The position numbers and the translations under genes are program-made. The notes under the pieces were generated by a model. The model did no database searches. It had not been told where the DNA came from and was given only the letters and a program-made list of their open reading frames with translations. From the NCBI GenBank assembly GCA_022792395.1, contig JAAWAX010000040.1:1-34353 (forward strand): a stretch of 34,353 bases of DNA, in the 5' to 3' direction. The stretch is from Clostridia bacterium. Lineage in GTDB: Bacteria > Bacillota > Clostridia > TANB77 > CAG-508. Shown here in pieces: positions 6,908 to 16,854 of this stretch. Every line of letters begins with the position of its first letter. The stretch's first letter is position 1.

Positions 6908-7960
6908 ATGAAGAAACAATATATTATACCAATATTTGTACCACATTTAGGATGTCCAAATGATTGTATCTTTTGTAATCAAAAATCAATTAGTGGACAA
7001 AAAGAAAATATGACAAAAGAAAAAGCAAAAAAAATAATAGATGATTACTTAAAAGAGATGAAAGAAGAAGCTCAAATTGAAATAGCGTTTTATGGTGGAA
7101 GTTTTACAGCAATAGAACCAAAATTACAAGAGGAATTATTAGAAACAGCATACCAGTATATTGAACAAGGAAAAGTAGAATCGATAAGAATTTTTACTAG
7201 ACCAGATTGTATTGATAAAGAAACCTTGAAAAGATTAAAAAAGTACAAAGTAAAAACCATAGAATTAGGAGTACAATCAGCCAATGACTATATTTTGAAA
7301 AGAACCAATCGAGGTCACACATTTGCAGATGTTAAAAAAGCCTCTAAAATGATACGTTGGAATGGCTTTAAATTAGGGCATCAAATAATGGTAGGACTAC
7401 CAGAAAGCACTAGAATAGATGAAATAAATACAGCAAAAGCATTAATTAAGCTAAAGCCAAAAATGATAAGAATTTATCCAGTATTAGTAGTAAAAAATAC
7501 AAAATTGGAAACCGAGTACCAAGAAGGAAAATACGAACCAATACCATTAGTACAAGCAGTAGAAATTTGCAAAGAATTAGTCAGAAGGTTTGCTGACAAA
7601 AAAATTGATGTGATTCGAGTTGGTTTACAAGATACAGATGAAATAACAAGCCCTGAAAGAAAGGAAAGCCAAGTGGTAGCGGGACCTTATCATCCAGCTT
7701 TTAGGCAACTAGTAGAATCCGCCTTATGGTATGATGCTGTAGTAGGAAAAATTAAAAAGCTAAACGTAAAAGTAAAAGAAGTTGAAGTTACGGTAAATCC
7801 AATAGATGCTAGTAATGTAATTGGACATAAAAAAGAAAATATTATGAAGCTAAAAGAAATATATGATGTAGACTTAATTTTACAACAAGACGAAGAGATG
7901 AAACAAGGAAAATCAAAAATAGAAATCACGAAAACATATAATGATTTTTTAGAAGAATGA
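6908..7960 (+). CDS. Radical SAM protein of the Elp3-like (COG1243-type) group
   Basis: A 350-residue protein with the radical SAM cluster motif CPNDCIFC (Cys16, Cys20, Cys23), which binds a 4Fe-4S cluster and S-adenosylmethionine. Further typical segments are IAFYGGSFTAIEP, TRPDCID, TIELGVQSANDYIL, RGHTFADV and LGHQIMVGLPEST. The C-terminal region (about 260-350) is the extension found in this family, with no acetyltransferase domain as in true Elp3. In many Clostridia this gene lies next to rnc, as here (15-base gap), suggesting an operon and an RNA-related role, but the substrate is unknown. The frame is intact with no in-frame CGG; its two CGG triplets (GCG GGA, ACG GTA) are out of frame. 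Confidence 0.8.
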   Translation: MKKQYIIPIFVPHLGCPNDCIFCNQKSISGQKENMTKEKAKKIIDDYLKEMKEEAQIEIAFYGGSFTAIEPKLQEELLETAYQYIEQGKVESIRIFTRPDCIDKETLKRLKKYKVKTIELGVQSANDYILKRTNRGHTFADVKKASKMIRWNGFKLGHQIMVGLPESTRIDEINTAKALIKLKPKMIRIYPVLVVKNTKLETEYQEGKYEPIPLVQAVEICKELVRRFADKKIDVIRVGLQDTDEITSPERKESQVVAGPYHPAFRQLVESALWYDAVVGKIKKLNVKVKEVEVTVNPIDASNVIGHKKENIMKLKEIYDVDLILQQDEEMKQGKSKIEITKTYNDFLEE

Positions 7961-7966
7961 AAATAA

Positions 7967-8034
7967 GAACAACAAGTGGCATGATTAAAACATACTACTT
8001 GTTAAGTTAGTTTTTATGCCACATTAAGTTGTTC
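7967..8034 (+). promoter_or_regulatory. Alternative-fold hairpin region after the radical SAM gene
   Basis: GAACAAC (7967-7973) pairs with GTTGTTC (8028-8034), and GTGGCAT with ATGCCAC (8016-8022). AACAAGT (7971-7977) can instead pair with ACTTGTT (7997-8003). The two folds exclude each other, as in attenuators. It may alternatively be a degenerate repeat element. Confidence 0.4.
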
Positions 8035-8070
8035 ACCCGCGAAAATGCTAAAAGAATTTTCTGTGGAATA

Positions 8071-8113
8071 TATACTATTTTAAGAAAATTTTTGATTTTC
8101 TTAAAATAGTATA
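8071..8113. repeat. 19-bp perfect inverted repeat
   Basis: TATACTATTTTAAGAAAAT (8071-8089) and its exact reverse complement (8095-8113) surround a 5-base loop. There is no T-run immediately after it. It directly abuts the terminator that follows. Confidence 0.7.
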
Positions 8114-8158
8114 AAATCACCAATATAAGCAAATACTGCTATAAAGGTGATTTTTTTT
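8114..8158 (+). terminator. Intrinsic terminator of the rnc operon
   Basis: AAATCACC (8114-8121) pairs with GGTGATTT (8146-8153), with an inner AGCA/TGCT pairing, and runs into eight T residues (8151-8158). Confidence 0.75.
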
Positions 8159-8182
8159 ATGAATTTTTTGGGGAGGAAAGCA

Positions 8183-9026
8183 ATGAAGGTTAAAAAATTT
8201 GCAATAGAAACACTAGAAACCATAATAGGTGCTTTCATAATGGCGGTGGGAGTATCGTTATTTTTATTACCAAATCAGCTGTCATCTGGAGGAATATCAG
8301 GTGTTGCTACCATAACTTATTATCTGTTAAATATACCAATGGGAACCATGATATTAGTAATTAATGTTCCACTATTTATCCTAGCCATATATAAAATAGG
8401 AAAAAGCTTTTTTATCAAATCCATGATAGGAACAGTATTTTTATCAATTTTTATTGATTTTTTAGACCAATTAGAACCATTAACCAATGACCGATTTTTA
8501 GCTTGTATCTATGGTGGAATTGTCATTGGATTTCGGAACAGCTATTATTTTAAAAGCTAATTCTTCTACTGGTGGAACTGATTTAATTAGTTATATTGCA
8601 AGAGAATATAGACCAACCATTAGTATGAGTAGAGCTATTATTATTTTAGATACGATAGTAGTGTCTTTAAATGTTTTCTTTTTTCAAGAGATAGAAATTG
8701 GTTTATATTCTGCTATTGCCATTTATTTAATGGGGAAAATGATAGATATTTTATTTGAGGGAATTTACTTCACAAAATTACTTCTAATCATATCAGATAA
8801 AAATGAAGAAATTGCAGAGCAAATAGGTGAAAAAATTAAAAGGGGAGCAACTGGACTTTTTGGAAAAGGAATGTATACAAAAGAAAATAAATTAGTACTA
8901 ATGTGTGCAGCTTCCAGAGGTGATATTGCCAAAATCAAGATGATTGCAAGAAAAATAGATCCACAGAGTTTTATTGTAATAACCAATTCAAGGGAAGTAG
9001 TAGGATTAGGATTTAAAAAAACATGA
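8183..9026 (+). CDS. YitT-family membrane protein, read through a +1 shift at CGG
   Basis: The chosen ATG (8183) follows a good GGGGAGG site; an earlier in-frame ATG at 8147 lies inside the terminator. Residues 1-117 contain three or four membrane spans and read ...YGGIVIGF. The frame then meets CGG and would stop eight codons later. Skipping the C gives Gly118-Thr-Ala and continues as ILKANSSTGGTDLIS, the conserved STGGTD motif, more membrane spans, and the C-terminal DUF2179 domain (about 200-275: YTKENKLVLMCAASRGD, VVGLGFK). The total of 280 residues matches YitT proteins. The role of this family is not firmly known. Both halves are well preserved, so this is not a decayed gene. Confidence 0.87.
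8534..8536 (+). other. CGG +1 recoding site 2 (yitT)
   Basis: TTT CGG A: in frame, codon 118. Skipping C gives Gly and joins two halves of a typical YitT protein; the zero frame stops eight codons later. Confidence 0.85.
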
Positions 9027-9113
9027 TTTAACAAAGTATGAAAAAGGCAATAAAAATATGCTACTTTTTGTATTAGAAAAGCATTTATAAAAAATAGTAA
9101 AATTCAAATAAAA

Positions 9114-9142
9114 TTGAAATTCAGCAAACAATGTAGTATAAT
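9114..9142 (+). promoter_or_regulatory. Promoter upstream of the DNA glycosylase
   Basis: TTGAAA (9114-9119) and TATAAT (9137-9142) are separated by 17 bases and lie about 75 bases before the gene. Confidence 0.6.
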
Positions 9143-9215
9143 AAAAAGGTAGAAAAGAGCAAATGGTAAAAAATAATTATAATTTTTTTTAGCTGGATTT
9201 GAGCTATTTAAAGGA

Positions 9216-10100
9216 ATGAAATTAACAATGAAAGAACAAAAAATAATATTGCAAAAAGTAGACTCATTTAAATTAAAAGATATCTTTGAATGTGGACAAT
9301 GTTTTCGTTGGAATCTACAAGAAGAGGGGAGTTACATAGGCGTTATTAGACAAAACGTGCTAAAAATAAAAGAAGAAGGCGAAAATATCATAATAGAAGG
9401 AATAGGTAATGACAAAATAGCAGAAATAGCAGAAGAATATTTTGATTTAAAGCGAGATTATACAAAAATAAAAGAGCGATTAACTAGAATTGATAAACAT
9501 ATGCAGACTAGTATACAATATGGACAAGGTATCCGTTTACTGAACCAAGATTTATGGGAAACTATTTTGTCTTTTATCATTTCTGCTAATAATAATATAC
9601 CAAGAATAAAAGGGATTATAGAAAGACTATGTAAAAAATATGGAAATAAAATTACTTGGGAGGGAAAAGATTATTTTACCTTTCCAACACCAGAGCAACT
9701 AAAAGATGTTACCATTAAAGAATATAGAGAGTTAGGGTTAGGATTTAGAGATATAAGAGTATACGAGACAACCAAGAAAATCATAAGCAAACAAGTAGAT
9801 TTAGAAAAAATGCAAGAAAATCCAAATACCTTTGAAGTAAGAGAACAATTATTGACATTATCAGGAATAGGACCAAAAGTGGCAGATTGCATTTTATTAT
9901 TTTCAAACTTAAAACGATTAGAAGTATTTCCAATTGATGTATGGGTAAGAAGAGTTATGAATGACTTATATATTAAAGAAGCAGATGAAACAAAAGTTAG
10001 CAAAAAACAAATTGAAAAAATAGCAACTGAAAAATTTGGGGATTTAGCGGGAATTGCACAACAATATTTATTTTATTGGAGAAGAGAAGGGGAAACATAA
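9216..10100 (+). CDS. ogg: 8-oxoguanine DNA glycosylase/AP lyase (OGG1-like)
   Basis: A base-excision repair enzyme removing oxidised guanine. The 294 residues comprise an N-terminal domain with FECGQCFRWN (25-33), a helical domain with LLNQDLWETILSFIISANNNIPRIKGI (108-134), and the helix-hairpin-helix LTLSGIGPKVAD (213-224), with the expected catalytic Lys221 followed by FPIDVWVRR carrying Asp241. This matches the OGG/AlkA superfamily. The start is either ATG 9216, very close to AAGGA, or ATG 9228, at a long spacing from it. The frame is intact; its one CGG (GCG GGA) is out of frame. addB follows after 30 bases, forming a repair cluster. Confidence 0.9.
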   Translation: MKLTMKEQKIILQKVDSFKLKDIFECGQCFRWNLQEEGSYIGVIRQNVLKIKEEGENIIIEGIGNDKIAEIAEEYFDLKRDYTKIKERLTRIDKHMQTSIQYGQGIRLLNQDLWETILSFIISANNNIPRIKGIIERLCKKYGNKITWEGKDYFTFPTPEQLKDVTIKEYRELGLGFRDIRVYETTKKIISKQVDLEKMQENPNTFEVREQLLTLSGIGPKVADCILLFSNLKRLEVFPIDVWVRRVMNDLYIKEADETKVSKKQIEKIATEKFGDLAGIAQQYLFYWRREGET

Positions 10101-10130
10101 GATAAATAAAAGTAGAAAATGGAGGAAAAA

Positions 10131-13100
10131 ATGGGACTAAAAATCATATATGGAAAACCAGGAAGTGGAAAAAGTCAATACTGTTTTAATCAAATCATAG
10201 AACAATTAGAAAAAGAGAAAAAAATATATATGATTACACCAGAACAGTTTTCATTTACAGCTGAAACCAAGCTAATGAAAACTGCTAAAAATCGTGCTGT
10301 CCTAAATGCAGAAGTTGTAACTTTAAGTAGAATGGCATATCGAGTATTAAATGAAGTAGGTGGAAGTAATAAAACCCATTTAACCAAACAAGGTAAAGCC
10401 ATGCTGATTTATTCTATATTAAATCAAAACAAAAAACAATTAAAATTTTTGGGAAAATCAGATGAAAATATTGATTTAAGTATGAATGCCATTACAGAGT
10501 TCAAAAAGCATGGGATAATGGTGGAAGATTTACAACAAGAAATAGAAAAAATAGAAGATGCTTATTTAAAAACAAAACTAAAAGATATTACCGTTATCTA
10601 TGAAAAATTTCAAGAACAAATAGAAGGGAAATACATAGAAGAAACTGATTTATTAAGCATATTAGCCAATAAAATAGAAGAAACTGATATCGTTCAAGAT
10701 AGTATGATATATTTAGATGAATTTGCAGGTTTTACGAAACAAGAATATGAAGTAATTACAAAATTTATAAAACTTGCCAAACAGGTGAATATAACAATTT
10801 GTACAGATGATTTAAATATCAATACGAATCCAGATTTAGATATATTTTATTCCAACAAAAACACAATTGCCAAAATTTGGAGCATGGTAAATGAAAATAA
10901 CTTTCCGTTAGAAGAACCAGTCCATTTAGAAAGACAATATCGTTTTAAAACAGAAGAATTGCAACATTTAAGTGAAAATATCAACAATCACAAATCCACA
11001 AAATATGAAAAAAATGTGGAAAACATAGAACTATTTTTAGCTCAAAATTCTTATGCAGAAATAGAGAACATTGCTAAAAAAATTACTAAACTAGTTAAAA
11101 ATGAAAATTTAAGATATAAAGATATTGCCATTATTACTAAAAACATAGAAGAATATGCTTCTTTTGTAAGGGCAATCTTTTCAAAATATAATATACCAGT
11201 ATTTATCGATGAAAAGAGAGATGTGAATCAAAATGTAATCATACAATACCTATTGGCATTATTAGAAGTTATGAATAAAAACTTTACAAGCGAAGCGGTT
11301 TTCAACTATTTAAAATTAGGATTTTCTGAAATAGAAGAAGATGAAATATTTGAATTAGAAAACTATTGTAATAAATGGGCAATTAAGCAAAATAAATGGA
11401 AAAAAGACTTTGTCTATGAAATGGAAAAAGAAGAAAAAAGGCAAAAAATAGAAAGATACAATGAATTAAGAAAACAAATCATAGAGCCATTATTAGTAGT
11501 AAAAGAAAAAATCAATCAAAACAAAAACATAGAAAATATCACGAAATGCCTATATACTTTTTTACAAGAACAAAGAATAGAAGAAAAAATAGCCAAGAAA
11601 ATACAAGAGTTAGAAGAAAAATCTTTGATTGATTTAGCTAACGAGTATGTAGCAAGTTACAAAATTATAATAGAACTATTAGATGAAATGATTTTAGTGT
11701 TTGGAAAAGATAAAACAACCATTGACCAATATAGTAAAATACTAAAAGTAGGCTTAAAAAATAGTGAATTGGGAAAAATTCCAGGGACACAAGACCAAGT
11801 GACTTTTGGTGATATTGACCGATCCAGAAGCCACAAAGTAAAGACTGTATTTATCATTGGATTAAATGATGGAAGTTTTCCAAGTGTTAATAAAGAAGAA
11901 GGATTTTTAGATGATGTAGATAGAGAAAGACTAAAACAAGATGGTATGGAATTAGCCAAAGGAACTTTAGAGCAATTGTATGAAGACAATTTTAACATCT
12001 ACAAAGCTTTTACGACAGCAGAAAACAATATATACCTATCTTATGTATCAGCTGATAAAGAAGGAAAATCCTTAAGACCTTCTATGCTAATCCATAAAAT
12101 AAAAAAAATATATCCTAATTTACAAGAAAAAAGTGACTTACTAAAAAAACAATATGAAATCGTAAATGAGCAAGTAACCTATGAAGAATTACTTGAAAAT
12201 ATAGCAAACTTAAAGGAAAAAGAACCAATTGATAAAATTTGGTATGCAATTTATCAATATTATAAAGGAAAAGCTAAATGGCAAGAAAAATTGCAAAATG
12301 ATTTACAAGGATTGAACTATACGAATTTACCACAAGAAATAAAGAAAGAAAACATAGACAAGTTATATGGCAACACACTAAATACAAGTGTATCAAGATT
12401 AGAGAAGTATAGAAGTTGTCCTTTTTCTTACTATTTACAATATGGTCTAAAATTGAAAGAAAAAGAAAATTTAAAAATACATACTTTTGAAACTGGTTCA
12501 TTCATGCATGAAACCATAGATGAATTTTTCGAACAAGTAAGAGAAGAAGGATTAGGATTAGCAGAAATAGAAGAAGAACAAATCTACCAGATGGTTTCAG
12601 AAATTATTGAACGAAATCTGACCTTAAGTAAAAATTTTATTTTTAGTTCAACAGCCAAGTATAAAGCCCTAGTAAAACGACTAAAAAGGATTGTTAGCAA
12701 AGCTTTAAAATACATTATACAAACCCTAATATATAGTGACTTTTCCATAGAAGGGACAGAAATTGAATTTGGAAAAAAAGGAAAATATCAACCAATTTTA
12801 TTAACATTAGAAAATGGGAAAAAAGTAGAGATTACAGGGAAAATTGACAGAATTGATACTGCAATGCGGAGAAGATGGAAAATACTTAAGAATTATTGAC
12901 TATAAATCATCTAGCAAAAACATAGACTTAAATGAAGTATATGCAGGACTACAAATTCAATTATTAACCTATTCAGATGCTATTTGTAAGGAAGAAGACA
13001 TCATGCCAGCTGGTATATTCTACTTTTCTTTATTAGAACAAATGATAAAAGCGGATAAAAAAATAACAGAAGAAGAAATCGAAGAACAAATTAGAAAGAA

Positions 13101-13500
13101 CTTTAGGATGAAAGGGCTTATTTTAGCCGATGTAAAAATTATCAAAATGAATGACAATACTTTAACCTCTGGTACATCAAAGCTAGTACCAGCAGCTATC
13201 ACTACTTTAGGAACCGTAAATGAAAAATGGACCAATGGAGTAGACAAAGAAGAATTCAAAATTTTGCAAGATTATATAGACTTTATTATCAAACAAATAG
13301 CGAAAGAAATCTTAAGTGGAAAAATAGAGATAAAACCCTATTATAAGAATGGGAAAACACCATGTGAATATTGTGAATATAAAACCGTATGTGGATTTCA
13401 TGCGAAACAAAATAACAATGATTACAATTATATTGACAAAAAATCAAAAGATGATATGATACAAAAAATGAAAGGAAAAATCAATGGAAGAAACGAATAA
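10131..13500 (+). CDS. addB: AddB helicase/nuclease subunit, read through a +1 shift at CGG
   Basis: AddB is the partner of AddA in the Firmicutes AddAB complex, which resects double-strand breaks for recombination. ATG 10131 follows GGAGG by five bases. Walker A GKPGSGKS is at 8-15. After codon 912 the frame reaches GCA ATG CGG AGA and ends ten codons later. Skipping C gives Gly913 and joins GKIDRID (903-909) to IIDYKSS (Asp923, Lys925), the two halves of the RecB-type nuclease site. The iron-sulphur cluster ligands also straddle the junction: Cys763 lies before it and Cys1078, Cys1081 and Cys1087 (C-x2-C-x5-C) after it. The total of 1122 residues is normal for AddB. No addA is visible nearby; an MFS gene overlaps the 3' end by 17 bases. 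Confidence 0.92.
12867..12869 (+). other. CGG +1 recoding site 3 (addB)
   Basis: ATG CGG A: in frame, codon 913. Skipping C gives Gly between the two nuclease-site motifs of AddB; the zero frame ends ten codons later. Confidence 0.9.
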
Positions 13501-14773
13501 GATACAAATGAGAAAAAGAAACATGAAACTATTTCCAGCTTATAAAGCATTTAGTTGGGATTACCTATTTTTTTATACAGTAAATTTCTTATTTTTAACA
13601 CAAATAAAAAATATTAATGCAGCAGATGTAGTATTAATTGATTCATTTTACTACTTGTTTACCATGTTTTCGCAAATACCAGCTACTTTTATTATTGAAT
13701 TTTTAGGAAGAAAAAATAGTATTATTTTGGGAAACATTTTAAATTGTACCTATATATTGGTAGTTCTATTTAGCAATAATTTATTTAATTTAATTATCGC
13801 AGAAATGTTAAGTGCAACCGCTTTTGCTATTAAAGAAAGTGCAGAACCAAGCTTATTAAATGAATCCATACCACCAAGCAAGTGGAAAAGTAAGATCTTT
13901 GCCAAAATAAGTCAAAAAGGAGCATCCAGATATTATATTATCAATGCGATTACAAAAATTGTAGCTGGAATTTTATATGAAGTAAATCCCTATATACCAC
14001 TGCTATTATCACTTTTTGTTTTAATTTTAGTAACGACTATGTCAATTCTTTTTATAGAACCAGTCAAAAAAAGAAAGAAAAAGAAAGTGAAAAGTGTAGG
14101 ACAATTAAAAGAAATAGGAAAGGCTTTTCAATTTGTCTTAAAATCAGAACGAGTAAAAAGTCTGATTCTATTTGCGGCTGTCATGAAAGGAATATTAAGT
14201 ATAGTATCTAATTATGAAATTAGTATGTTAGAGGATTTAGAAGTACCATCAAGTTACCTAGGAATTCTATTTGCCATTTTAGGAGTTATAGCAGGAATGG
14301 CTAGTAAACGACAAGAAAAAATGCATAATAGATTAAGAAATAAAACGCTATCTGTAGTGGGATTTTCTATTGTATTTACTTGTATTTTTTCTGGAATATT
14401 TGGTGTGATAACAAAAGAATATCAAATAGGCATTCTATTTATTATGATAGCATATATAGTAAAATATGCTTTTGAAGGAATGTATGAACCATTAATGGAG
14501 AAGTATATGAGTAATTTCACAAATGAAGAAATAGATACCAAAATTTTTACCGCTAATAATTTTTTAAAGGGAATTGCTGGAGCAGTCTCTGGAATATTAG
14601 CAGCCTTTCTTTTAGACAGAATGGAAACAGCGTATTGTATGGTTATAATTGGAATCCTATTTGGAATATTAATGTTACTAGTATGTAAATTTATGAAGAG
14701 TAGGGTAGGATTAAAACCAGAGGAATATGCAAAAGAAGAAGTGAAATATGATAAAATGAAAGAAACACTTTAA
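13484..14773 (+). CDS. MFS-type transporter
   Basis: A 429-residue protein with about twelve hydrophobic spans and a central basic loop (EPVKKRKKKKVKSVGQ, about residue 186-201) dividing two six-helix halves, as in the major facilitator superfamily. Substrate is unknown. The first ATG overlaps addB by 17 bases with AAAGGA just upstream, so translation is probably coupled to addB. Internal ATGs at codons 9 and 14 are possible alternative starts. The one CGG (GCG GCT) is out of frame. Confidence 0.75.
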   Translation: MEETNKIQMRKRNMKLFPAYKAFSWDYLFFYTVNFLFLTQIKNINAADVVLIDSFYYLFTMFSQIPATFIIEFLGRKNSIILGNILNCTYILVVLFSNNLFNLIIAEMLSATAFAIKESAEPSLLNESIPPSKWKSKIFAKISQKGASRYYIINAITKIVAGILYEVNPYIPLLLSLFVLILVTTMSILFIEPVKKRKKKKVKSVGQLKEIGKAFQFVLKSERVKSLILFAAVMKGILSIVSNYEISMLEDLEVPSSYLGILFAILGVIAGMASKRQEKMHNRLRNKTLSVVGFSIVFTCIFSGIFGVITKEYQIGILFIMIAYIVKYAFEGMYEPLMEKYMSNFTNEEIDTKIFTANNFLKGIAGAVSGILAAFLLDRMETAYCMVIIGILFGILMLLVCKFMKSRVGLKPEEYAKEEVKYDKMKETL

Positions 14774-14782
14774 AAATACTAA

Positions 14783-14896
14783 TTGCCAATGATTTAGGGG
14801 ATATTTAGCAACAATAAATGTTGAACCTGATTTTAATAGTATACGATTAAACAAAAAATATTAGAAGCTGCCAAATAAATTCAAAACCATTGGCAA
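14783..14896 (+). promoter_or_regulatory. Structured leader upstream of the YfiH-like gene
   Basis: TTGCCAATG (14783-14791) is a perfect complement of CATTGGCAA (14888-14896), which sits three bases before the AAGGAG ribosome binding site. TGCCAA at 14869-14874 competes for the same TTGGCA. A small CAACA/TGTTG hairpin lies between. This could tune translation, but no ligand class is recognised. Confidence 0.35.
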
Positions 14897-14914
14897 CCAA
14901 GGAGAACGTAATAG

Positions 14915-15754
14915 ATGGATTTATCAAATGAAAATGTGATACACATTCAAAAAGATGGTGTCGAATATTTACAATTTAAAAAGTTATTAGCATATCAAGA
15001 TATTATCAATCATGCCTATAGTTTGGGTGTGGATAAAAATTATAGAACTGCCAAAGTAAATAAAGAAAAATTAGAAAAAGAAGCTTATCAAAAAGCGATA
15101 AAAGATTATGAAAATCTATGTCATGTTATCAATTCAAAATCAGAACATGTAGTAAAAACAAATCAAGAACATACCAAAGAAGTGAAAATTGTAACTCAAA
15201 AAATTAACTTAAAAGAACCAGATTTTAATTTAGAACAATATGATAAAACGGATGGACTAATAACAGACAAGAAAGATATCATGCTTACGACTACAAATGC
15301 AGATTGTATCTTGTTACTATTTTTTGACCCAGTAAAAAAGGTAATTGCGAATAGCCATTCTGGTTGGAGAGGAACCATACAAAGAATTTCTGTCGAAACG
15401 GTAAAAAAAATGAAACAAGAATTTAATTGCGAGCCAGAAAATATTATCTGTTGTATTTGTCCAAGTATTAGAAAATGTCATTTTGAAGTAGATAGAGATG
15501 TAAAAGAAAGTTTTGAAAAGGAATTTCAAGATATTGACAATATAGATGAAATCATAGAAGAAACAGTTGCTAATAAAAAGTGGCATATTGATACAGTGAA
15601 AATCAATGAAATAATTTTACAAAAAGAAGGACTAAAATTAGAAAATATTATAGATAGTGGGATTTGTAGTGTTTGTTATTCTGACCTAATTCATTCTTAT
15701 CGAGTGGAAAAACAAGGGTATGGATTAAATACAGCAGTAATCGAACTAAAATAA
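14915..15754 (+). CDS. YfiH/PgeF-type multicopper-oxidase-fold protein (purine nucleoside phosphorylase / laccase-domain)
   Basis: A 279-residue protein with the family core TTNADCILLLFFDPVKK, IANSHSGWRGTIQRIS (metal-binding His and the WRGT loop), CCICPSIRKCHFEVD and a C-terminal SDLIHSYRVEKQGYGLN. Members bind zinc or copper through a conserved His and Cys; reported activities include purine nucleoside phosphorylase/adenosine deaminase and correction of peptidoglycan errors. The actual reaction here is not determined by sequence. AAGGAG precedes ATG 14915 by ten bases. Both CGG triplets (ACG GAT, ACG GTA) are out of frame. Confidence 0.85.
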   Translation: MDLSNENVIHIQKDGVEYLQFKKLLAYQDIINHAYSLGVDKNYRTAKVNKEKLEKEAYQKAIKDYENLCHVINSKSEHVVKTNQEHTKEVKIVTQKINLKEPDFNLEQYDKTDGLITDKKDIMLTTTNADCILLLFFDPVKKVIANSHSGWRGTIQRISVETVKKMKQEFNCEPENIICCICPSIRKCHFEVDRDVKESFEKEFQDIDNIDEIIEETVANKKWHIDTVKINEIILQKEGLKLENIIDSGICSVCYSDLIHSYRVEKQGYGLNTAVIELK

Positions 15755-15820
15755 TGTCGTATTGGGGACGGTTCTTTTCCGACATTTTGTCGTATTGAGG
15801 ATATTTCTTTACACGAAACA
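15755..15820. repeat. Paired REP-like intergenic repeat, family A
   Basis: TGTCGTATTGGGG begins at 15755 and closes with CGACA at 15780-15784 (ends inverted). A second, degenerate copy (TGTCGTATTGAGG) begins at 15788. The GGGGAC core and inverted ends resemble short palindromic repeats linked to REP-associated transposases in other genomes. Confidence 0.55.
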
Positions 15821-15837
15821 AAGGAGGATAAAAAAAT

Positions 15838-16759
15838 ATGTTAATTCCAAATAAACTAAAATTAGGTGATACCATTGGAGTAGTAGCTCCATCGAATCCA
15901 ATTATTGGAGACAATATAGAAGAATTAGAAAAAGCAAAACAAATCGTGGAAAAAAGTGGATTTAAAGTAAAACTATCAAAGCATATTTATTCCAATACAA
16001 ATGGTTATAGCAGTACAGCACAAGAAAAAGCAGAAGATATTAATGATATGTTTCAAGATAAAGAAGTCAAAATGATATGGTGTGCCAAAGGAGGAAATAA
16101 TTCAAATAGCATTTTTGAATTGTTAGATTATAAAATGATTAGGGAGAATCCTAAAATCATATGTGGATATAGTGATATTACATCTATTACTAATATGATT
16201 ACAGAGAAAACAGGACTAGTAACTTTTAGTGGAACTAATTTTAAAACAATTGCTACTGATGAAACAGACTATAGTTATCAAGAAGTGTTAAAAAGATTAG
16301 TAGAAGGAAATCTAGAATTAGGAAAAGAAGAGGAAGAATATAAAACGATACAAGAAGGACAGGCGGAAGGAGAATTAATAGGAGGAAATTTAAATTGTAT
16401 ACATAGTCTAGTAAGTGGTAAATATAAAATTAATTTTGAGAATAAGATACTATTTATAGAAGATTTAGGAATAGAATCTAATCCAGCTATGATAAGCCAT
16501 TTTCTTGTACATTTAAAACAAAATGAAATATTCAAACAAATAAAAGGAATATGGATAGGAAGTTACGAGCATGAAAGCAATATCAAATTAGAAAAAATTG
16601 TAATGGATGTGATTCGGAAAAGAATATCAATTCCCAATCATCCAATCAAACAACTTTGGGCATATAGAAACTAAAATAGTTATACCAGTTGGAACTAAAG
16701 CAAAAATAGACACAACTCAAAAGAGAAAAATAGAACTAATAGAAAAATGCGTAAAATAA
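15838..16759 (+). CDS. ldcA: LD-carboxypeptidase (peptidase S66), read through a +1 shift at CGG
   Basis: S66 enzymes remove the terminal D-Ala from muropeptide tetrapeptides during cell-wall recycling; MccF-type members hydrolyse microcin-like compounds. ATG 15838 follows AGGAGG. Ser112 in CGYSDIT is the nucleophile and Glu208 in LFIEDL the second triad member. After codon 259 the frame reads ATT CGG AAA and then 19 foreign residues. Skipping C gives Gly260-Lys-Glu-Tyr, then NNFGHIETKIVIPVG with the expected catalytic His275, and ends at TAA 16757-16759. The 306 residues match the family. The active enzyme therefore needs the shift, since the catalytic His lies only in the +1 frame. Confidence 0.9.
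16615..16617 (+). other. CGG +1 recoding site 4 (ldcA)
   Basis: ATT CGG A: in frame, codon 260. The +1 frame holds the catalytic His of the S66 peptidase and a natural C-terminus. Confidence 0.88.
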
Positions 16760-16786
16760 AAAGAAGAGGAGGAATGCTATCTCGAA

Positions 16787-16854
16787 TGGCTAAAGTGGGA
16801 CAGGCACAGGTTGACCATTTTTGGCTAAAGTGGGACAGGCACAAAGTAACCATT
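16787..16854. repeat. Paired REP-like intergenic repeat, family B (copy pair 1)
   Basis: Two adjacent units starting TGGCTAAAGTGGGACAGGCAC (16787 and 16822), each ending in an ACCATT motif. The second ends directly at the udg start codon, so the element has inserted between the GGAGG at 16768-16772 and the gene. Confidence 0.75.

Noticed and set aside
10131..13500. AddA expected next to AddB
   Set aside because: No UvrD-type helicase gene is found on either side in the window; the neighbour is an MFS transporter.
16747..16854. Longer udg start at ATG 16747
   Set aside because: The added residues come from the ldcA end and the repeat element; the family N-terminus fits ATG 16855.
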